Source of the DNA: Lacrimispora xylanisolvens | Lineage (GTDB): Bacteria > Bacillota > Clostridia > Lachnospirales > Lachnospiraceae | Length of the DNA stretch: 64,000 nucleotides | Direction of reading: 5' to 3' | Assembly: GCA_017084465.1 (NCBI GenBank) | Contig: CP070896.1 | Coordinates: forward strand, 310,001 to 374,000 | Shown: piece after piece, positions 1 through 9,297 of the stretch | Position numbering within the stretch: the stretch's first letter is position 1 | Layout of the letters: each line of letters starts with the position of its first letter | The notes under the pieces: model-generated | Database searches by the model: none | Told to the model about the DNA's origin: nothing | What the model saw: only the letters and a program-made list of their open reading frames with translations | Position numbers and translations under genes: made by a program

Positions 1-105
1 GTCCAAAATAATGGCAACTGCGGCAAACATGGCTGCGGCAGTGATTGTTCTTACAGATTTCAGCTCTCTGTAAGAATCGGTGAACAAAGTGACGAATTTT
101 TTCAT
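1..105 (-). CDS. folT: Folate-type ECF transporter S component, N-terminal fragment
   Basis: Only the first 35 codons lie in the window. The ATG at 105 follows an AAAGGAGG ribosome binding site. The visible residues start MKKFVTLFTDSYRELKSVRT and run into an alanine-rich hydrophobic stretch, as in clostridial folate-family S components, the membrane proteins that bind the vitamin and dock on the shared EcfA/T energising module. The THF riboswitch directly upstream is the stronger support. Identity rests on a short fragment plus that riboswitch. Confidence 0.7.
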   Translation of the reverse strand, partial: MKKFVTLFTDSYRELKSVRTITAAAMFAAVAIILD

Positions 106-168
106 AAAAAAAATACCTCCTTTGCAGACCTCAGACTACGACCGGAGATAAGACACCTATCTTCTGGT

Positions 169-264
169 GCAGCGGGATGCGACTCGTGTACCGCAAGAAA
201 ATCTTTTCGTCCTGCTGACAACTCCCTGTTCAGCTGGCACTTAACGCACACAAGTCTACTCTGC
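169..264 (-). promoter_or_regulatory. THF (tetrahydrofolate) riboswitch upstream of folT
   Basis: Read on the minus strand, the segment has the hallmarks of the folT-type THF aptamer: a GAGUAGA element, GCGUUAAGUG, GGGAGUUGUC, a GCGGU block, and a 3' GCAUCCCGCUGC that pairs with the 5' GCAGAGUAG. It lies about 65 nt before the folT start codon. It should lower folT expression when reduced folate is plentiful. Confidence 0.8.
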
Positions 265-316
265 GACTTTTATTTAGTTTTGTATCGCCATCAGTATAAC
301 ATACATTCTTAAGAAA

Positions 317-850
317 TCAAATGTTTTTTTCAACACAAGTATTTCTTTCTATTAAGTGGTGTACCAATAAGGCAATACTAATCCCAAGAACAGCGCCTCC
401 AAGCACATCGGTTGGAAAGTGAACAAATAAATACATTCTTGAAAATGCAATCAGTACAGCCAGGATGAGAAAAGGAATTCCAAGCTTTTTATGATAGAGC
501 CAGATGCTGATTGCTCCTTCAAAGGAAGCCAGTGTATGACCGGAAGGAAAGGAAAAGTCTCTGGGGTTCTGAATTAAAAGAGGTATGGAGGTATCAATCC
601 AGCAGGGTCTGGGCCTTTCTACAAGGTTTTTCAGTATCATATTTCCAAGGAGAAGTCCTACCCCCAGGCTTAGCAATACCCCGATTCCCATTTTTCTGGT
701 CTTGGGAATGCAAAACAGTACCACACCAATTAAAATCCAGATAAATCCATGGTCTCCCAGACTTGTAATGCGGACCATGACCGGATCAAGCCATGGATTA
801 TGCAGAGACTGCAGTGCATATAAAACAGCAAATTCTATTTGATATAGCAT
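317..850 (-). CDS. PAP2-family membrane phosphatase
   Basis: A 177-residue integral membrane protein with five to six hydrophobic segments. The three PAP2 phosphatase motifs are all present: K74 to R81-P82 (KNLVERPRP), PSGH at 102-105, and S137-R138 with H144 and D148 (SRMYLFVHFPTD). Family members remove phosphate from lipid phosphates such as undecaprenyl pyrophosphate or phosphatidate at the outer face of the membrane. Size fits a minimal PAP2 enzyme. The gene is single, with an IS110 element upstream. The substrate cannot be told from sequence. Confidence 0.88.
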   Translation of the reverse strand: MLYQIEFAVLYALQSLHNPWLDPVMVRITSLGDHGFIWILIGVVLFCIPKTRKMGIGVLLSLGVGLLLGNMILKNLVERPRPCWIDTSIPLLIQNPRDFSFPSGHTLASFEGAISIWLYHKKLGIPFLILAVLIAFSRMYLFVHFPTDVLGGAVLGISIALLVHHLIERNTCVEKNI

Positions 851-989
851 CGTTTCATACTCCTCGTATTATAAGTTTATAGACCTTAATCATAGAGGCT
901 ATAGACTTATTTTTTTCTAATGATATAGGTATTAGATGAATTGTTGGTCATCTTGTCATACCTACATTGTTAATAAGTTGCTTTATAGT

Positions 990-1222
990 CATGGTCCCAG
1001 ATGTTACAATTAAGTTCACAAGAACTGTAGCTGTGGTCACTGCTCTAATACTCCAGCAAAACATTTTGTTATTGCCAAAAAAAGCTTGCAGCCCTAATAC
1101 TACGCTAAGACTTATTACACAAATGCTGCATCCCGGTATCTAGCCACCAGCAGGGTATTTCTTACCGGAGAATGCTAATAACGCGAGGGTTAGGCCCGCG
1201 TAGTGATCTGGGACAAGCCATG
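990..1222 (+). ncRNA. Candidate IS110 bridge RNA region
   Basis: This is the non-coding stretch before the IS110 transposase. It holds two clear stem-loops, CCGGTA...TACCGG (1133-1168) and ACGCG...CGCGT (1181-1201). It is bracketed by inverted copies of CATGG-TCCCAGAT at 990-1002 and 1206-1222. IS110-group elements encode a guide (bridge) RNA in this position, so a structured RNA here is expected from the family. The exact RNA ends and the target and donor loops are not assigned. Confidence 0.5.
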
Positions 1223-1264
1223 ATTACATTCTTTTTATTCTGCTATGAAAGGTGGTGACTATCC

Positions 1265-2545
1265 GTGAAAGAAAAAATCGATTACCTCTCAACGCTTTTT
1301 GTTGGGATTGATATTGCATCCCGTATTCATGTTATTTCTGCACTTGATTTTAATCAGCAGTACTTTATAAAAATGAAATCTGTTGAAAATACTCAGGAAG
1401 GTGCAGTTCTTCTTGAAAGTCTGATTGTTGATGTCCTTACTGCAAATCATCAGTTCAAATACGTTGTAATCGGCATGGAATCAACTGGATTTTATGGAGT
1501 TCATCTGGCCAATTTCCTTTCCTCCAGTGAACTTTTAACTCCTTTTTCTGTCCGTGTTTATTGCCTCAATCCGAAGGAAGTGAAAAATTACAAGAAATCC
1601 TTCAATGATATTGGAAAAAATGATGGCATTGATTCCGTTGTTATCGCTGACTTTGCCCGTGTAGGGCGTATCAGCAGCAAGCCTTGGCGTGGTTCCCAAT
1701 ACCTTGCCTTACAGCGCCTTACCAGACATCGTATGCACATCACTGAATGTATTGCCAGAGAGAAAACATACATGCTAAATAACATCTTTCTGAAGTTCAG
1801 TGAGTATGCCTTATTACGCAATGGAGAGCATCCTTTTTCAAATAAATATGGTGCTACAGCCGAGGCTATTCTTACAGAGTTCACAACAAATGAGGACATA
1901 GTAAATTCCTCTATTGAAGACCTTGTTGCATTCATTAGCTCTAAAAGCAAAGGGCGCATCGCTGATCCCGAAGAAACAGCTAAGATAATACAGGCTGCAG
2001 CTCGTAATTCATACAGGCTGGATAAATGCCTATATGAGCCGCTTACGATATCAATTGCTTCCTCATTTAACTGCATCAGCTCTTTTGAGAAGGAATTAAA
2101 AGCAATTGATAAAGCAATCCTTCAAACTGTGCAAGGGTTAAATCCCGAGGAATATACAGTGCTTAATTCTATTCCTGGAATTGGCAAGGTTTACTCTGCT
2201 GCAATTCTTGCTGAAATTGGTTCTGCTAAAGTTTTTCAAAGTGCTGACTCACTCGCAAAATACTGCGGTATTGTTTGGAACGATAATGATTCAGGCGATT
2301 TTGAATCAGAAGACAAACATATGAGTAAGGCTGGCAACCGTTACCTACGGTATTACATCATTGAAGCAACTGGAAGTGTTATAAGACACTGTCCTGAATA
2401 TGAACGCTTTTATCATAAGAAATATGCTGAAACAAGAAACCATCAGCACAAACGTGCACTCGCGTTGACTTCCCGTAAATTTATACGTCTGCTCTATGGT
2501 CTGCTGGACAAGGGCCAACTCTACTCTCCGGAAAAGAGTAGGTAA
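1265..2545 (+). CDS. IS110-family transposase (bridge-RNA-guided DEDD recombinase)
   Basis: A 426-residue protein starting at GTG behind an AAAGGTGG ribosome binding site. The N-terminal RuvC-like DEDD domain shows FVGIDIAS (Asp16), GMESTG, and an NDGIDS segment. The C-terminal transposase_20 domain has NSIPGIGKVYSAAILAEIG, the helix-hairpin-helix-like signature of IS110/IS1111, followed by AGNRYLRYYI. Length is normal and the frame is intact, so the element may be active. It catalyses recombination through a tyrosine/serine composite site directed by the element's own RNA. Confidence 0.93.
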   Translation: MKEKIDYLSTLFVGIDIASRIHVISALDFNQQYFIKMKSVENTQEGAVLLESLIVDVLTANHQFKYVVIGMESTGFYGVHLANFLSSSELLTPFSVRVYCLNPKEVKNYKKSFNDIGKNDGIDSVVIADFARVGRISSKPWRGSQYLALQRLTRHRMHITECIAREKTYMLNNIFLKFSEYALLRNGEHPFSNKYGATAEAILTEFTTNEDIVNSSIEDLVAFISSKSKGRIADPEETAKIIQAAARNSYRLDKCLYEPLTISIASSFNCISSFEKELKAIDKAILQTVQGLNPEEYTVLNSIPGIGKVYSAAILAEIGSAKVFQSADSLAKYCGIVWNDNDSGDFESEDKHMSKAGNRYLRYYIIEATGSVIRHCPEYERFYHKKYAETRNHQHKRALALTSRKFIRLLYGLLDKGQLYSPEKSR

Positions 2546-2784
2546 TCCATATCTCATTCCTAATCTACGTTTTTTGTTATGAAAGCCGTAGGTCTATTAA
2601 AGTTACCTTTCTGTATGAAAAACAAATCAAAATACTTCTTGACTATCTACCAAATTGCTTTGTTATGGAAAAACCCACATTTATTTACAATCTTAATTTT
2701 TCTAAAATCATTTGACAACGGAAAGATTTGCGTATAGGATTAAGCATAGTTGAATTTTCGACAGGAAATACAGGAGGCTTTGTC

Positions 2785-3168
2785 ATGAAACACATAAGAC
2801 AATTCGGCATTATATTATTTATCTCACTTGCAGGAGAAGTGATCCATCTGTTTGTACCACTTCCCGTACCTGCCAGTATCTATGGTCTTATTCTTATGCT
2901 TTTAGGCTTAAAAACCGGACTGATTCCCCTTGAAGCAGTTGAGGATGTCAGTGATTTTTTACTGGAAATTATGCCCATGCTATTTATACCTGCGGCAGTC
3001 GGACTTTTGGATTCGTGGGGCTCCCTACGGCCAATTCTCATACCTTTTCTGGTTATAACACTTTTCTCCACGGTTATTGTTATGATAATGACAGGAAAAG
3101 TAACTCAGTTTTTTATTGAAACCGATAAAAAGAAGGAAGGAACGGATCATGAATCAGACAATCGGTGA
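2785..3168 (+). CDS. lrgA: LrgA/CidA-family holin-like membrane protein
   Basis: A 127-residue protein with four hydrophobic segments and the LrgA/CidA core PVPASIYGLILMLLGLKTG. I chose the ATG at 2785 because CAGGAGG lies 8 nt before it. The upstream in-frame ATG at 2728 has no such site. LrgA and LrgB form a paired membrane system tied to control of murein hydrolase activity or to small-molecule export (pyruvate in Bacillus PftAB). It overlaps lrgB by 20 nt, so the two are translationally linked. Confidence 0.85.
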   Translation: MKHIRQFGIILFISLAGEVIHLFVPLPVPASIYGLILMLLGLKTGLIPLEAVEDVSDFLLEIMPMLFIPAAVGLLDSWGSLRPILIPFLVITLFSTVIVMIMTGKVTQFFIETDKKKEGTDHESDNR

Positions 3169-3841
3169 TTTTTTATTTTTCGGCTCTGTTTTAAGCCTTG
3201 TCAGCTATGAAATGGGGGTTCAGCTTAAGAAACGTTTTAAACTGGCCATCTTTAATCCCCTGTTAATCTCAATTCTAATTGTAATGGCATTCCTGTCCGT
3301 CTTTCAGATTGATTATACGGTCTATAATGAGAGTGCAAAATACATCAGTTATCTGTTAACTCCCGCAACCGTATGCCTGGCTGTGCCATTATACCGTCAG
3401 TTAAATCTGTTAAAAAAACATTCCAAAGCAATTATAGCAGGAACGCTGACAGGCGTACTCACCACTATGTGTACCGTATTGCTTCTTGCATTAGTGTTTG
3501 GCTTAAACCACCAGGAATATGTAACCTTTTTACCAAAATCCATAACAACTGCCATTGCAATGGGAATTTCAGAGGAGATGAAAGGGTTTGTAACAATCAC
3601 GGTTGCCAGTATTATTGTAACCGGTATTTTAGGCAGCATTATCGCAGAATCGGTATGCCGGATGTTTAAAATTACAGATCCGGTTGCAGTAGGTATTGCC
3701 ATCGGATCTGCATCACATGCAGTAGGCACTACAAAAGCAATGGAAATTGGTGAAATTGAAGGTGCCATGAGCAGTCTTGCCATCGCCACTTCCGGGCTTT
3801 GTACGGTTGTATTCGCTTCTATTTTTGCAAATTTTATCTAA
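3149..3841 (+). CDS. lrgB: LrgB/CidB-family antiholin-like membrane protein
   Basis: A 230-residue polytopic membrane protein with the LrgB signature region: FLPKSITTAIAMGISEEMKG followed by a glycine-rich GIAIGSASHAVGTTKAMEIG. The start at 3149 follows AAGGAAGG and lies inside the end of lrgA. It is the second gene of the lrgAB pair. No regulator of the LytTR type is adjacent. Length matches the family. Confidence 0.9.
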   Translation: MNQTIGDFLFFGSVLSLVSYEMGVQLKKRFKLAIFNPLLISILIVMAFLSVFQIDYTVYNESAKYISYLLTPATVCLAVPLYRQLNLLKKHSKAIIAGTLTGVLTTMCTVLLLALVFGLNHQEYVTFLPKSITTAIAMGISEEMKGFVTITVASIIVTGILGSIIAESVCRMFKITDPVAVGIAIGSASHAVGTTKAMEIGEIEGAMSSLAIATSGLCTVVFASIFANFI

Positions 3842-3936
3842 CTATGCAATTCCAGTAAAATCGCCCGCTGCAAAAAAGATTAATTCTCCATACTTTTCGC
3901 AGACTGGGCGAACAAAAAGCTTATCTTATATGATTC

Positions 3937-5098
3937 TTATAATACCCTGAGTATTTCTTTCAGCCCATAGGTTTTTTCTGTCCGAAAGGCGTTCTCCAGT
4001 GCATTAAGATTTTGATCCGAATGCTCAATTTCCCTGGAAAACCGATGAACCAGCCGTACAAACTCGTCAAAAGTAAGACTGCCTCCGTTTTGAATATAAA
4101 CTGCCTGAGCCAGTTCTGCTATGAATATGGTACAGACAACAGTCATCTTCGCTTTTACATAAGGCTGCTCATCGTAAACAGCTCCGCAAAAATACGTATA
4201 TATGAAGTAAACCAGAAGCTGCTCCATCCACTGATTCCACTCCCTCTTTCTTTCTGGCTCAGAATCCAGATATTCATAGAAATTCTCTCTTGTTTTTCCA
4301 TAATACTCTGGCCCCTTATCAAAAAGCAAGGCTTTTAACTCCCCAATATAAACCGGCCATTCCTGGTTTAAAACTTCCAGCTTGTCTAATAGAGGAAACC
4401 AGTTTTTCACTATACCATAGCGTTCCCTGCCAGAAACCCTATATTCCCGCCTTTTCATACCAAAAAACTCTTCACACGGAGCATTGCTGTATCTGGCAAT
4501 CAGTTCCTCTGTCTGATACAGCTTCCCATCCCTGATCCTTCTTTGTAAATCATGGACCAGAACCAAAACCATAGACGCTCTTAAGGGGATGTCCCTGCTT
4601 CGGTTCTGTAAAAAGAGAAATAACCTCCTCTCTTATATCCATAAGCTTTGAAAAAAGAAAGAAATCAAATTCAGGATAAGTTTCTTCCCGGTCATCTTCC
4701 TTTGTAAGAAAACGAACCGGTTCTTTCAGCCCCAGAATCAGCCTGGCCGCTTCTTCACAGGACATTGACAGGGAAAACTCCCGTACATCTTCGTATTCTT
4801 CCGTATGCCTGGGGTATTGTCTGCAGGTCTTACAAAGCATGGAAGGTCCAGCATCGGAGTAAATATCACAAAGATTTGCTTCGTTTAAAAAAGCACATCT
4901 GCCAGACTTCTGTTTAAAACAACCTTTCTTCCAATCCACTCCATTTAAAAGTTTTTCACCCAGGGCATCGGTTTGAGCCCTGTATTTTTTAATCGATTGA
5001 TCATCTATCATAATTGCCCAGCCTGCACAGCAGGTGTCACTGCACCGGTCTGCAATACACCGGAAACTATGATAATAGTGAGGTATTGTAAACTGCAT
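3937..5098 (-). CDS. FliB-like lysine-N-methylase / Cys-rich radical-type protein (frameshifted)
   Basis: Two adjoining reading frames form one protein of about 386 residues. The N-terminal part has a cysteine pattern RCSDTCCAGW followed by more cysteines in LCDIYSDAGPSMLCKTCRQYPR, the signature of the FliB (flagellin lysine-N-methylase) family, thought to bind an Fe-S cluster. The C-terminal helical part begins VLVLVHDLQRRI. The break is at a GGGG run on the plus strand (4585-4588): one base fewer restores a continuous frame. It starts 3 nt after the HxlR gene ends, so the two are an operon. No flagellar genes are nearby, and the substrate is unknown. Confidence 0.75.
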
Positions 5099-5101
5099 AA
5101 T

Positions 5102-5443
5102 CTACTCCAATCCCAGAATTTCCTGATTGATGCGCTGCGCTCCCCATTCTGACATCAGATTCAAAATAGGGGCAAGAGTTTCCCCATCTTTGGTAAGGGA
5201 ATATTCCACTCTGGGCGGAACTTCATTGTATTGCTCCCGATGGACTAATCCATCCGCTTCTAACTCCTTAAGCTGTTTGCTTAAGGTTCTATGGGCGATG
5301 GGTTGTAGTTCTTCCCATAACCGGTTGTATCTTAGCACGTTAGATTTACAAAGTTTATATAGAATAACCCACTTCCATTTTCCTTCAATTTTTGATATTG
5401 TATAATATATTGGACAATTTCCAAATTTATTATTAAAATCCAT
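5102..5443 (-). CDS. HxlR-family winged-helix regulator
   Basis: A 113-residue protein with the HxlR core: CPIYYTISKIEGKWKWVILY, then a recognition segment with RTLSKQLKELEADGLVHREQ and the wing PPRVEYSLTKDG. These regulators respond to aldehydes, quinones or oxidants, often through an N-terminal cysteine (Cys9 here). It is divergent from a nitroreductase gene 122 bp away, a common regulator-target pairing, and co-directional with the FliB-like gene. Control of the nitroreductase is inferred from position. Confidence 0.88.
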   Translation of the reverse strand: MDFNNKFGNCPIYYTISKIEGKWKWVILYKLCKSNVLRYNRLWEELQPIAHRTLSKQLKELEADGLVHREQYNEVPPRVEYSLTKDGETLAPILNLMSEWGAQRINQEILGLE

Positions 5444-5565
5444 GTCTTCTCCTCAATACTAACCAAAAGTTTAGTATATAACATAAATGTTCATACTTGA
5501 AGTATGTAATATAATCATATATACTTTCCATGTAAATGTCAAATATCAGTCAACGGAGGTTTAAT

Positions 5566-6111
5566 ATGAAATTCTTAGAATTGGCAAAGGATCGCTACTC
5601 TGTCAGAAAGTTCAGCGATAAGAAAGTAGAAAAAGAGACGTTGGATCTTATCCTGGAAGCAGGCCGTACTGCACCTACCGCCTGCAATTACCAGCCACAC
5701 CGGATTCTTGTGCTTGATAATGAAACTGATTTGGCCGGGCTCAGTCTTTGTATGCCTTTTAAATTCAACCATCAGTTGGCACTTCTCACCTGTTACGATA
5801 AAAACGTAAGCTGGAAACGGAAATTTGATGAAAAAGATGAAGGGGAAATCGATGCCGCCATTGTCACAACCCATATGATGCTGCAGGCATCTGAATTGGG
5901 AATTGGCTCTACATGGGTTGGATATTTTGATCCGGAAAAAGTGAAAAAAACTTATCACATACCAGAACACATTGTGCCTGTTTCAATCCTGCTGATGGGA
6001 CATCCGGCAGATGATGCAGAACCCAACAAATTACATGATGAGCGTCTGGATCTTACACAGACTGTTTTCCATGGTTCTTTCCCTGATACAGAAGAAAATA
6101 CGAATCAATAA
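5566..6111 (+). CDS. Nitroreductase-family FMN oxidoreductase
   Basis: A 181-residue protein. I chose ATG 5566 because ACGGAGGT sits 6 nt upstream. The ATG-like upstream extension lacks a site. The N-terminal DRYSVRKFSDKKVEKETLDL and AGRTAPTACNYQP match the FMN phosphate-binding region of nitroreductases, and the C-terminal LLMGHPADDAEP is also typical. These enzymes reduce nitroaromatics, quinones or flavins with NAD(P)H. It is divergent from the HxlR regulator and ends in a strong bidirectional terminator. Confidence 0.9.
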   Translation: MKFLELAKDRYSVRKFSDKKVEKETLDLILEAGRTAPTACNYQPHRILVLDNETDLAGLSLCMPFKFNHQLALLTCYDKNVSWKRKFDEKDEGEIDAAIVTTHMMLQASELGIGSTWVGYFDPEKVKKTYHIPEHIVPVSILLMGHPADDAEPNKLHDERLDLTQTVFHGSFPDTEENTNQ

Positions 6112-6130
6112 TTGCCATTACCATTAAACA

Positions 6131-6166
6131 TAAAAAACGGGAATGCAGTGCATCCCCGTTTTTTAT
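6131..6166. terminator. Bidirectional intrinsic terminator
   Basis: AAAAAACGGG-(A)ATGCAGTGCATCC-CCGTTTTTT forms a GC stem flanked by A and T runs. It serves the convergent nitroreductase and PTS operon. Confidence 0.85.
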
Positions 6167-6168
6167 GT

Positions 6169-7680
6169 TTATTTACAAAGTTTCTCAAATTCTTCTGCAA
6201 CAAATTGTACCTGAGTTCCAACCACAACCTGCACACTGGTTTTTCCAGGTCTGATTACTCCGGCTACACCTGCTGACTTTATCTTCTTTTCATTTACCAG
6301 AGTATAATCCTTTACTTCCAGTCTGAGTCTGGTGATACAGTTATCAATGCTTACAACGTTTTCTTTACCGCCGATTCCTTCCAGAATAACAGAAGCAACG
6401 TATGTAAAATCGTTGTTCTTTAATACAGCTGCAGACTCATCCAGATCATCATCTTCCCGTCCTGGTGTTTTAAAATTAAATTTCAAAATAGCAAATCGGA
6501 ACACTGCATAGTAGATCCCACCATAGATAAGACCAATCGGAATAATAAGCAGAGGATTAACAGCCATAGGTGCCTTTAAGCTAAGAAACCAGTCAACAAA
6601 TCCAGCGCTGAAATTGAATCCGGCACGTACCGGAAGCATTGCACAGATGGTTAAGGATATTCCAGTCAGGATTGCATGGATTAAATATAATCCGGGTGCA
6701 AGAAACATGAATGCAAATTCAAGCGGTTCTGTAACACCTGTGAAAAATGAACAGACTGCTGCTGCCAGCAAAAGACCATAAGCCTGTTTTTTCCTTCCCG
6801 GTTTCGCCGTATGGTACATGGCAAGAGCTGCAGCCGGAAGACCAAACATCATAACTGGGAAGAAGCCTGTCATATACTGACCAGTCTGACCCAGCACACC
6901 TTTTCCGGTCCAGAAGTTTCCAAGATCATTGACTCCGGCAACGTCAAACCAGAAAACAGAGTTTAAAGCATGGTGAAGACCAAATGGTATAAGAAGACGG
7001 TTAAAGAAGCCATAGATACCTGCTCCTACTGCACCAAGACCCAGTATTCCTTTACCGAATATTACCAATGCGGTATAAATTACCGGCCATACGAAAAACA
7101 GTACCAGGCAGGCAATCAGGGAAAACAGTGCCGTAACTATGGCAACAGAACGTTTTCCACTGAAAAAAGCCAGTGCATCGGGGAGCTTTGTGCTCTTAAA
7201 CCGATTATAGCAGCTGGAGCCAATTAAACCAGAAACAATACCAATAAACTGGTTATTGATTTTTCCAAATGCCGGATTCACAGTAGTAACGTCAATACCT
7301 TTTAACATTGCAACTACTGCTGGAGAAAGAATTGTCTGAATCATCAGCCATGATACCAGGGCTGCCAGAGCGGAAGTACCTTCATGATCGTCTGACATGC
7401 CTACACCAACACCGATGGCAAATAGAATCGCCATATTATCGATAATGGCTCCGCCTGCCTTAATCAGAAAGGCAGCAATGGCGCTGTTTGCCCCCCATCC
7501 CGTTGGGTCAATCCAGTAACCAATTCCCATCAGGATCCCTGCTGCCGGCAGACACGCTACCGGAAGCATCAACGACTTACCTAGTTTTGCAAATACTTCA
7601 TCATAAAAAGAAACCCCTTTCTTTTTTTGTCCTGCCGGACATTTTTTATCCTCACCTGCATGTAAGCAGGTTACGATCAC
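6169..7680 (-). CDS. PTS EIICB transporter, N-acetylglucosamine/glucose family
   Basis: A 503-residue fused IIC-IIB permease that imports and phosphorylates a sugar. The IIC part has about ten membrane segments with the conserved PFGLHHALNS motif and TEPLEFAFMFLAP. RAGFNFSAGFVDWFLS points to the NagE/NagP (GlcNAc) side of the family. The IIB domain (about 430-503) has the phosphocysteine motif IDNCITRLRLEVKD. It starts at GTG overlapping the HPr stop by 4 nt (GTGA). It is the last gene of licT-IIA-HPr-IICB, which together make a complete local PTS except EI. GlcNAc rather than glucose is an inference. Confidence 0.88.
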   Translation of the reverse strand: MIVTCLHAGEDKKCPAGQKKKGVSFYDEVFAKLGKSLMLPVACLPAAGILMGIGYWIDPTGWGANSAIAAFLIKAGGAIIDNMAILFAIGVGVGMSDDHEGTSALAALVSWLMIQTILSPAVVAMLKGIDVTTVNPAFGKINNQFIGIVSGLIGSSCYNRFKSTKLPDALAFFSGKRSVAIVTALFSLIACLVLFFVWPVIYTALVIFGKGILGLGAVGAGIYGFFNRLLIPFGLHHALNSVFWFDVAGVNDLGNFWTGKGVLGQTGQYMTGFFPVMMFGLPAAALAMYHTAKPGRKKQAYGLLLAAAVCSFFTGVTEPLEFAFMFLAPGLYLIHAILTGISLTICAMLPVRAGFNFSAGFVDWFLSLKAPMAVNPLLIIPIGLIYGGIYYAVFRFAILKFNFKTPGREDDDLDESAAVLKNNDFTYVASVILEGIGGKENVVSIDNCITRLRLEVKDYTLVNEKKIKSAGVAGVIRPGKTSVQVVVGTQVQFVAEEFEKLCK

Positions 7681-7931
7681 TTTTTATCTAAAACAGACCG
7701 TATTGCGTAGTATGCAGCATCTTCATCCTCTCCATCAAATCGGAAGATGACTTCATCCCCTTTTTTTGCTCCAAGTCCCATGATGGCCAGAAGACTTTTG
7801 CAATCGGCTTTTTGTAAATTCCAATAAGCTTCTATGGAACACGTGTATTTCCCTGCTTCTATAAAAATCACGGAAGCGGGTCTGGCGTGAAGTCCCATCG
7901 GATCTTCCACTACATAACGATACTCTTTCAT
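7677..7931 (-). CDS. HPr-family phosphocarrier protein of the PTS operon
   Basis: An 84-residue HPr-like protein. The phospho-accepting histidine lies in DPMGLHARPASV. The second site, the regulatory serine in CKSLLAIMGLG, is kept but in an unusual context (canonical form AKSIMGVMSLG). It carries phosphate from EI to the IIA encoded just upstream (8-nt gap). A dedicated HPr inside a sugar operon, in addition to the divergent HPr at 50961-51224, suggests a private phosphorelay. Confidence 0.88.
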   Translation of the reverse strand: MKEYRYVVEDPMGLHARPASVIFIEAGKYTCSIEAYWNLQKADCKSLLAIMGLGAKKGDEVIFRFDGEDEDAAYYAIRSVLDKK

Positions 7932-7939
7932 TCAGCCAC

Positions 7940-8431
7940 CTACAATTCAATGATTGGTTCCAGCTCCATAATATGCTTTCCAACATGACATTTCATATCG
8001 GGATACTCCATGGTATTTAAAATAATGACCGGAGTAATCAGGTCATACCCTTTTGCCTGAATCCCTTTCAAATCAAATTCCAGCAGAAGTTCTCCTGCCT
8101 TTACCCGCTCCCCCTGTTTTTTAAAGGATTGAAACCCTTCTCCTTTTAATTTTACCGTATCAAGGCCTACATGGATCATTACTTCCGCTCCGTTATCTGC
8201 CGTAATACTGACTGCATGCATTGTCTCAAACATCACTGACAGCACTCCGCTTACCGGTGCCACAATTCTGCCTTTTGAAGGAATGATAGCCATTCCTTTT
8301 CCCAGGATCTCCTGACTAAACGCAGGGTCTTTCACTTCACTTAACGGAACTGCCAATCCTTCCACAGGCGCCAGAATTTCCTCCTTGTTACCGCCCCCTC
8401 TTTTTAAATACTTCTTCCACGCTTCAAACAT
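7940..8431 (-). CDS. PTS EIIA component, glucose (Crr) family
   Basis: A 163-residue single-domain IIA. The active-site histidine is in VMIHVGLDTVKLKGEGF, and the other conserved elements, ILAPVEG, GKGMAIIPSKG and PVSGVLSVMFETMHAVSI, are present. It receives phosphate from HPr and passes it to the IIB cysteine of the permease two genes downstream. It follows licT by 21 nt. In many Firmicutes this domain is fused to the permease; here it is separate. Confidence 0.92.
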   Translation of the reverse strand: MFEAWKKYLKRGGGNKEEILAPVEGLAVPLSEVKDPAFSQEILGKGMAIIPSKGRIVAPVSGVLSVMFETMHAVSITADNGAEVMIHVGLDTVKLKGEGFQSFKKQGERVKAGELLLEFDLKGIQAKGYDLITPVIILNTMEYPDMKCHVGKHIMELEPIIEL

Positions 8432-8452
8432 GCCGACTGGTACCCCTTTCTT

Positions 8453-9280
8453 CTAAAGCCTCATTCTTTTGATATGGACTGCCAGATATGCAGTCTCTTC
8501 TTCTGTTACATCATGATGATAGGATTCTAAAATAAATTCTTTGATTTTCAGACTGCACTCATACTCTTCCGGATACATTCCCGCTATAATATTACTGAAT
8601 TCTGTATTTCCGCTGTTTAACAACTCTCCTGTCAGAATGCGCTGGGCAAGAAATCGCAGGTGGGTGATAAACCTCTGATAACTTAAAGATCCCTCGTCCG
8701 GTTCCATGGAAAAGAATTCTTTTACTATTTTGACTCCGTTCTGAATCAGCTTTGTCATATCCATCGTCTTATTCATAGCCGTATTAAGTTCTGCATTTAC
8801 AATATGCATTGCTATAAATCCGGCCTCATCTACGGGAAGCCGTACTCCCACACTTCTCTCAATCAGCGCAACCGCATATTCGCCCACTAAGTACTCTTCT
8901 TTATAAAATGTCTTAATCTCGCTAAGAATGGGATTAGAAAAAACCATGTTCTCCTTAAAACGGTGGATAGCGAAATTAATATGATCCGTCAGTGTGATAT
9001 AGATATTCTGGTTCAAAGTTCTGTTAAGTACACTTTTTGCATAGGCAATGATTTCAGCCGATGCCTTTAAGTGTTCAAGCGGAAGCTTCACAAGCAGTTC
9101 TTTAAACTGATCCAGACTGTTCTGGCTGTCTAACCGGAAGGTTTTCTCAATTTTGTTCTCTGCAATCGGGCGTCCCGCCTTTGTGCCAAAACCAATTCCT
9201 CTGCCCATGATGACGACTTCCTTGCCATCCGGCTCAATTGCAGTTACAATATTGTTATTAATAACTTTATCAATATTCAT
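8453..9280 (-). CDS. licT: BglG/LicT-family transcription antiterminator
   Basis: A 275-residue protein. The RNA-binding CAT domain (1-55) starts MNIDKVINNNIVTAIEPDGK. It is followed by two PTS regulation domains with conserved histidines (TDHINFAIHR and MHIVNAE in PRD1; ITHLRFLAQR and AVHIKRM in PRD2). It binds the RAT hairpin in its own leader (9351-9378) and stops the overlapping terminator from forming when the cognate sugar is being imported. It is the first gene of the PTS operon, giving autoregulation. The symbol denotes the family, not the sugar. Confidence 0.92.
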   Translation of the reverse strand: MNIDKVINNNIVTAIEPDGKEVVIMGRGIGFGTKAGRPIAENKIEKTFRLDSQNSLDQFKELLVKLPLEHLKASAEIIAYAKSVLNRTLNQNIYITLTDHINFAIHRFKENMVFSNPILSEIKTFYKEEYLVGEYAVALIERSVGVRLPVDEAGFIAMHIVNAELNTAMNKTMDMTKLIQNGVKIVKEFFSMEPDEGSLSYQRFITHLRFLAQRILTGELLNSGNTEFSNIIAGMYPEEYECSLKIKEFILESYHHDVTEEETAYLAVHIKRMRL

Positions 9281-9297
9281 AAATTACCTCTTATCAA

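Larger units (their letters stand above)
985..2570 (+). mobile_element. IS110-family insertion sequence (ends approximate)
   Basis: A single DEDD transposase gene is preceded by about 275 bp of non-coding, structured DNA and followed by a short non-coding tail. This is the layout of the IS110 group, which lacks ordinary terminal inverted repeats and inserts with an RNA guide. I could not see a reliable target core or fix the ends, so the limits are estimates. Confidence 0.7.
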
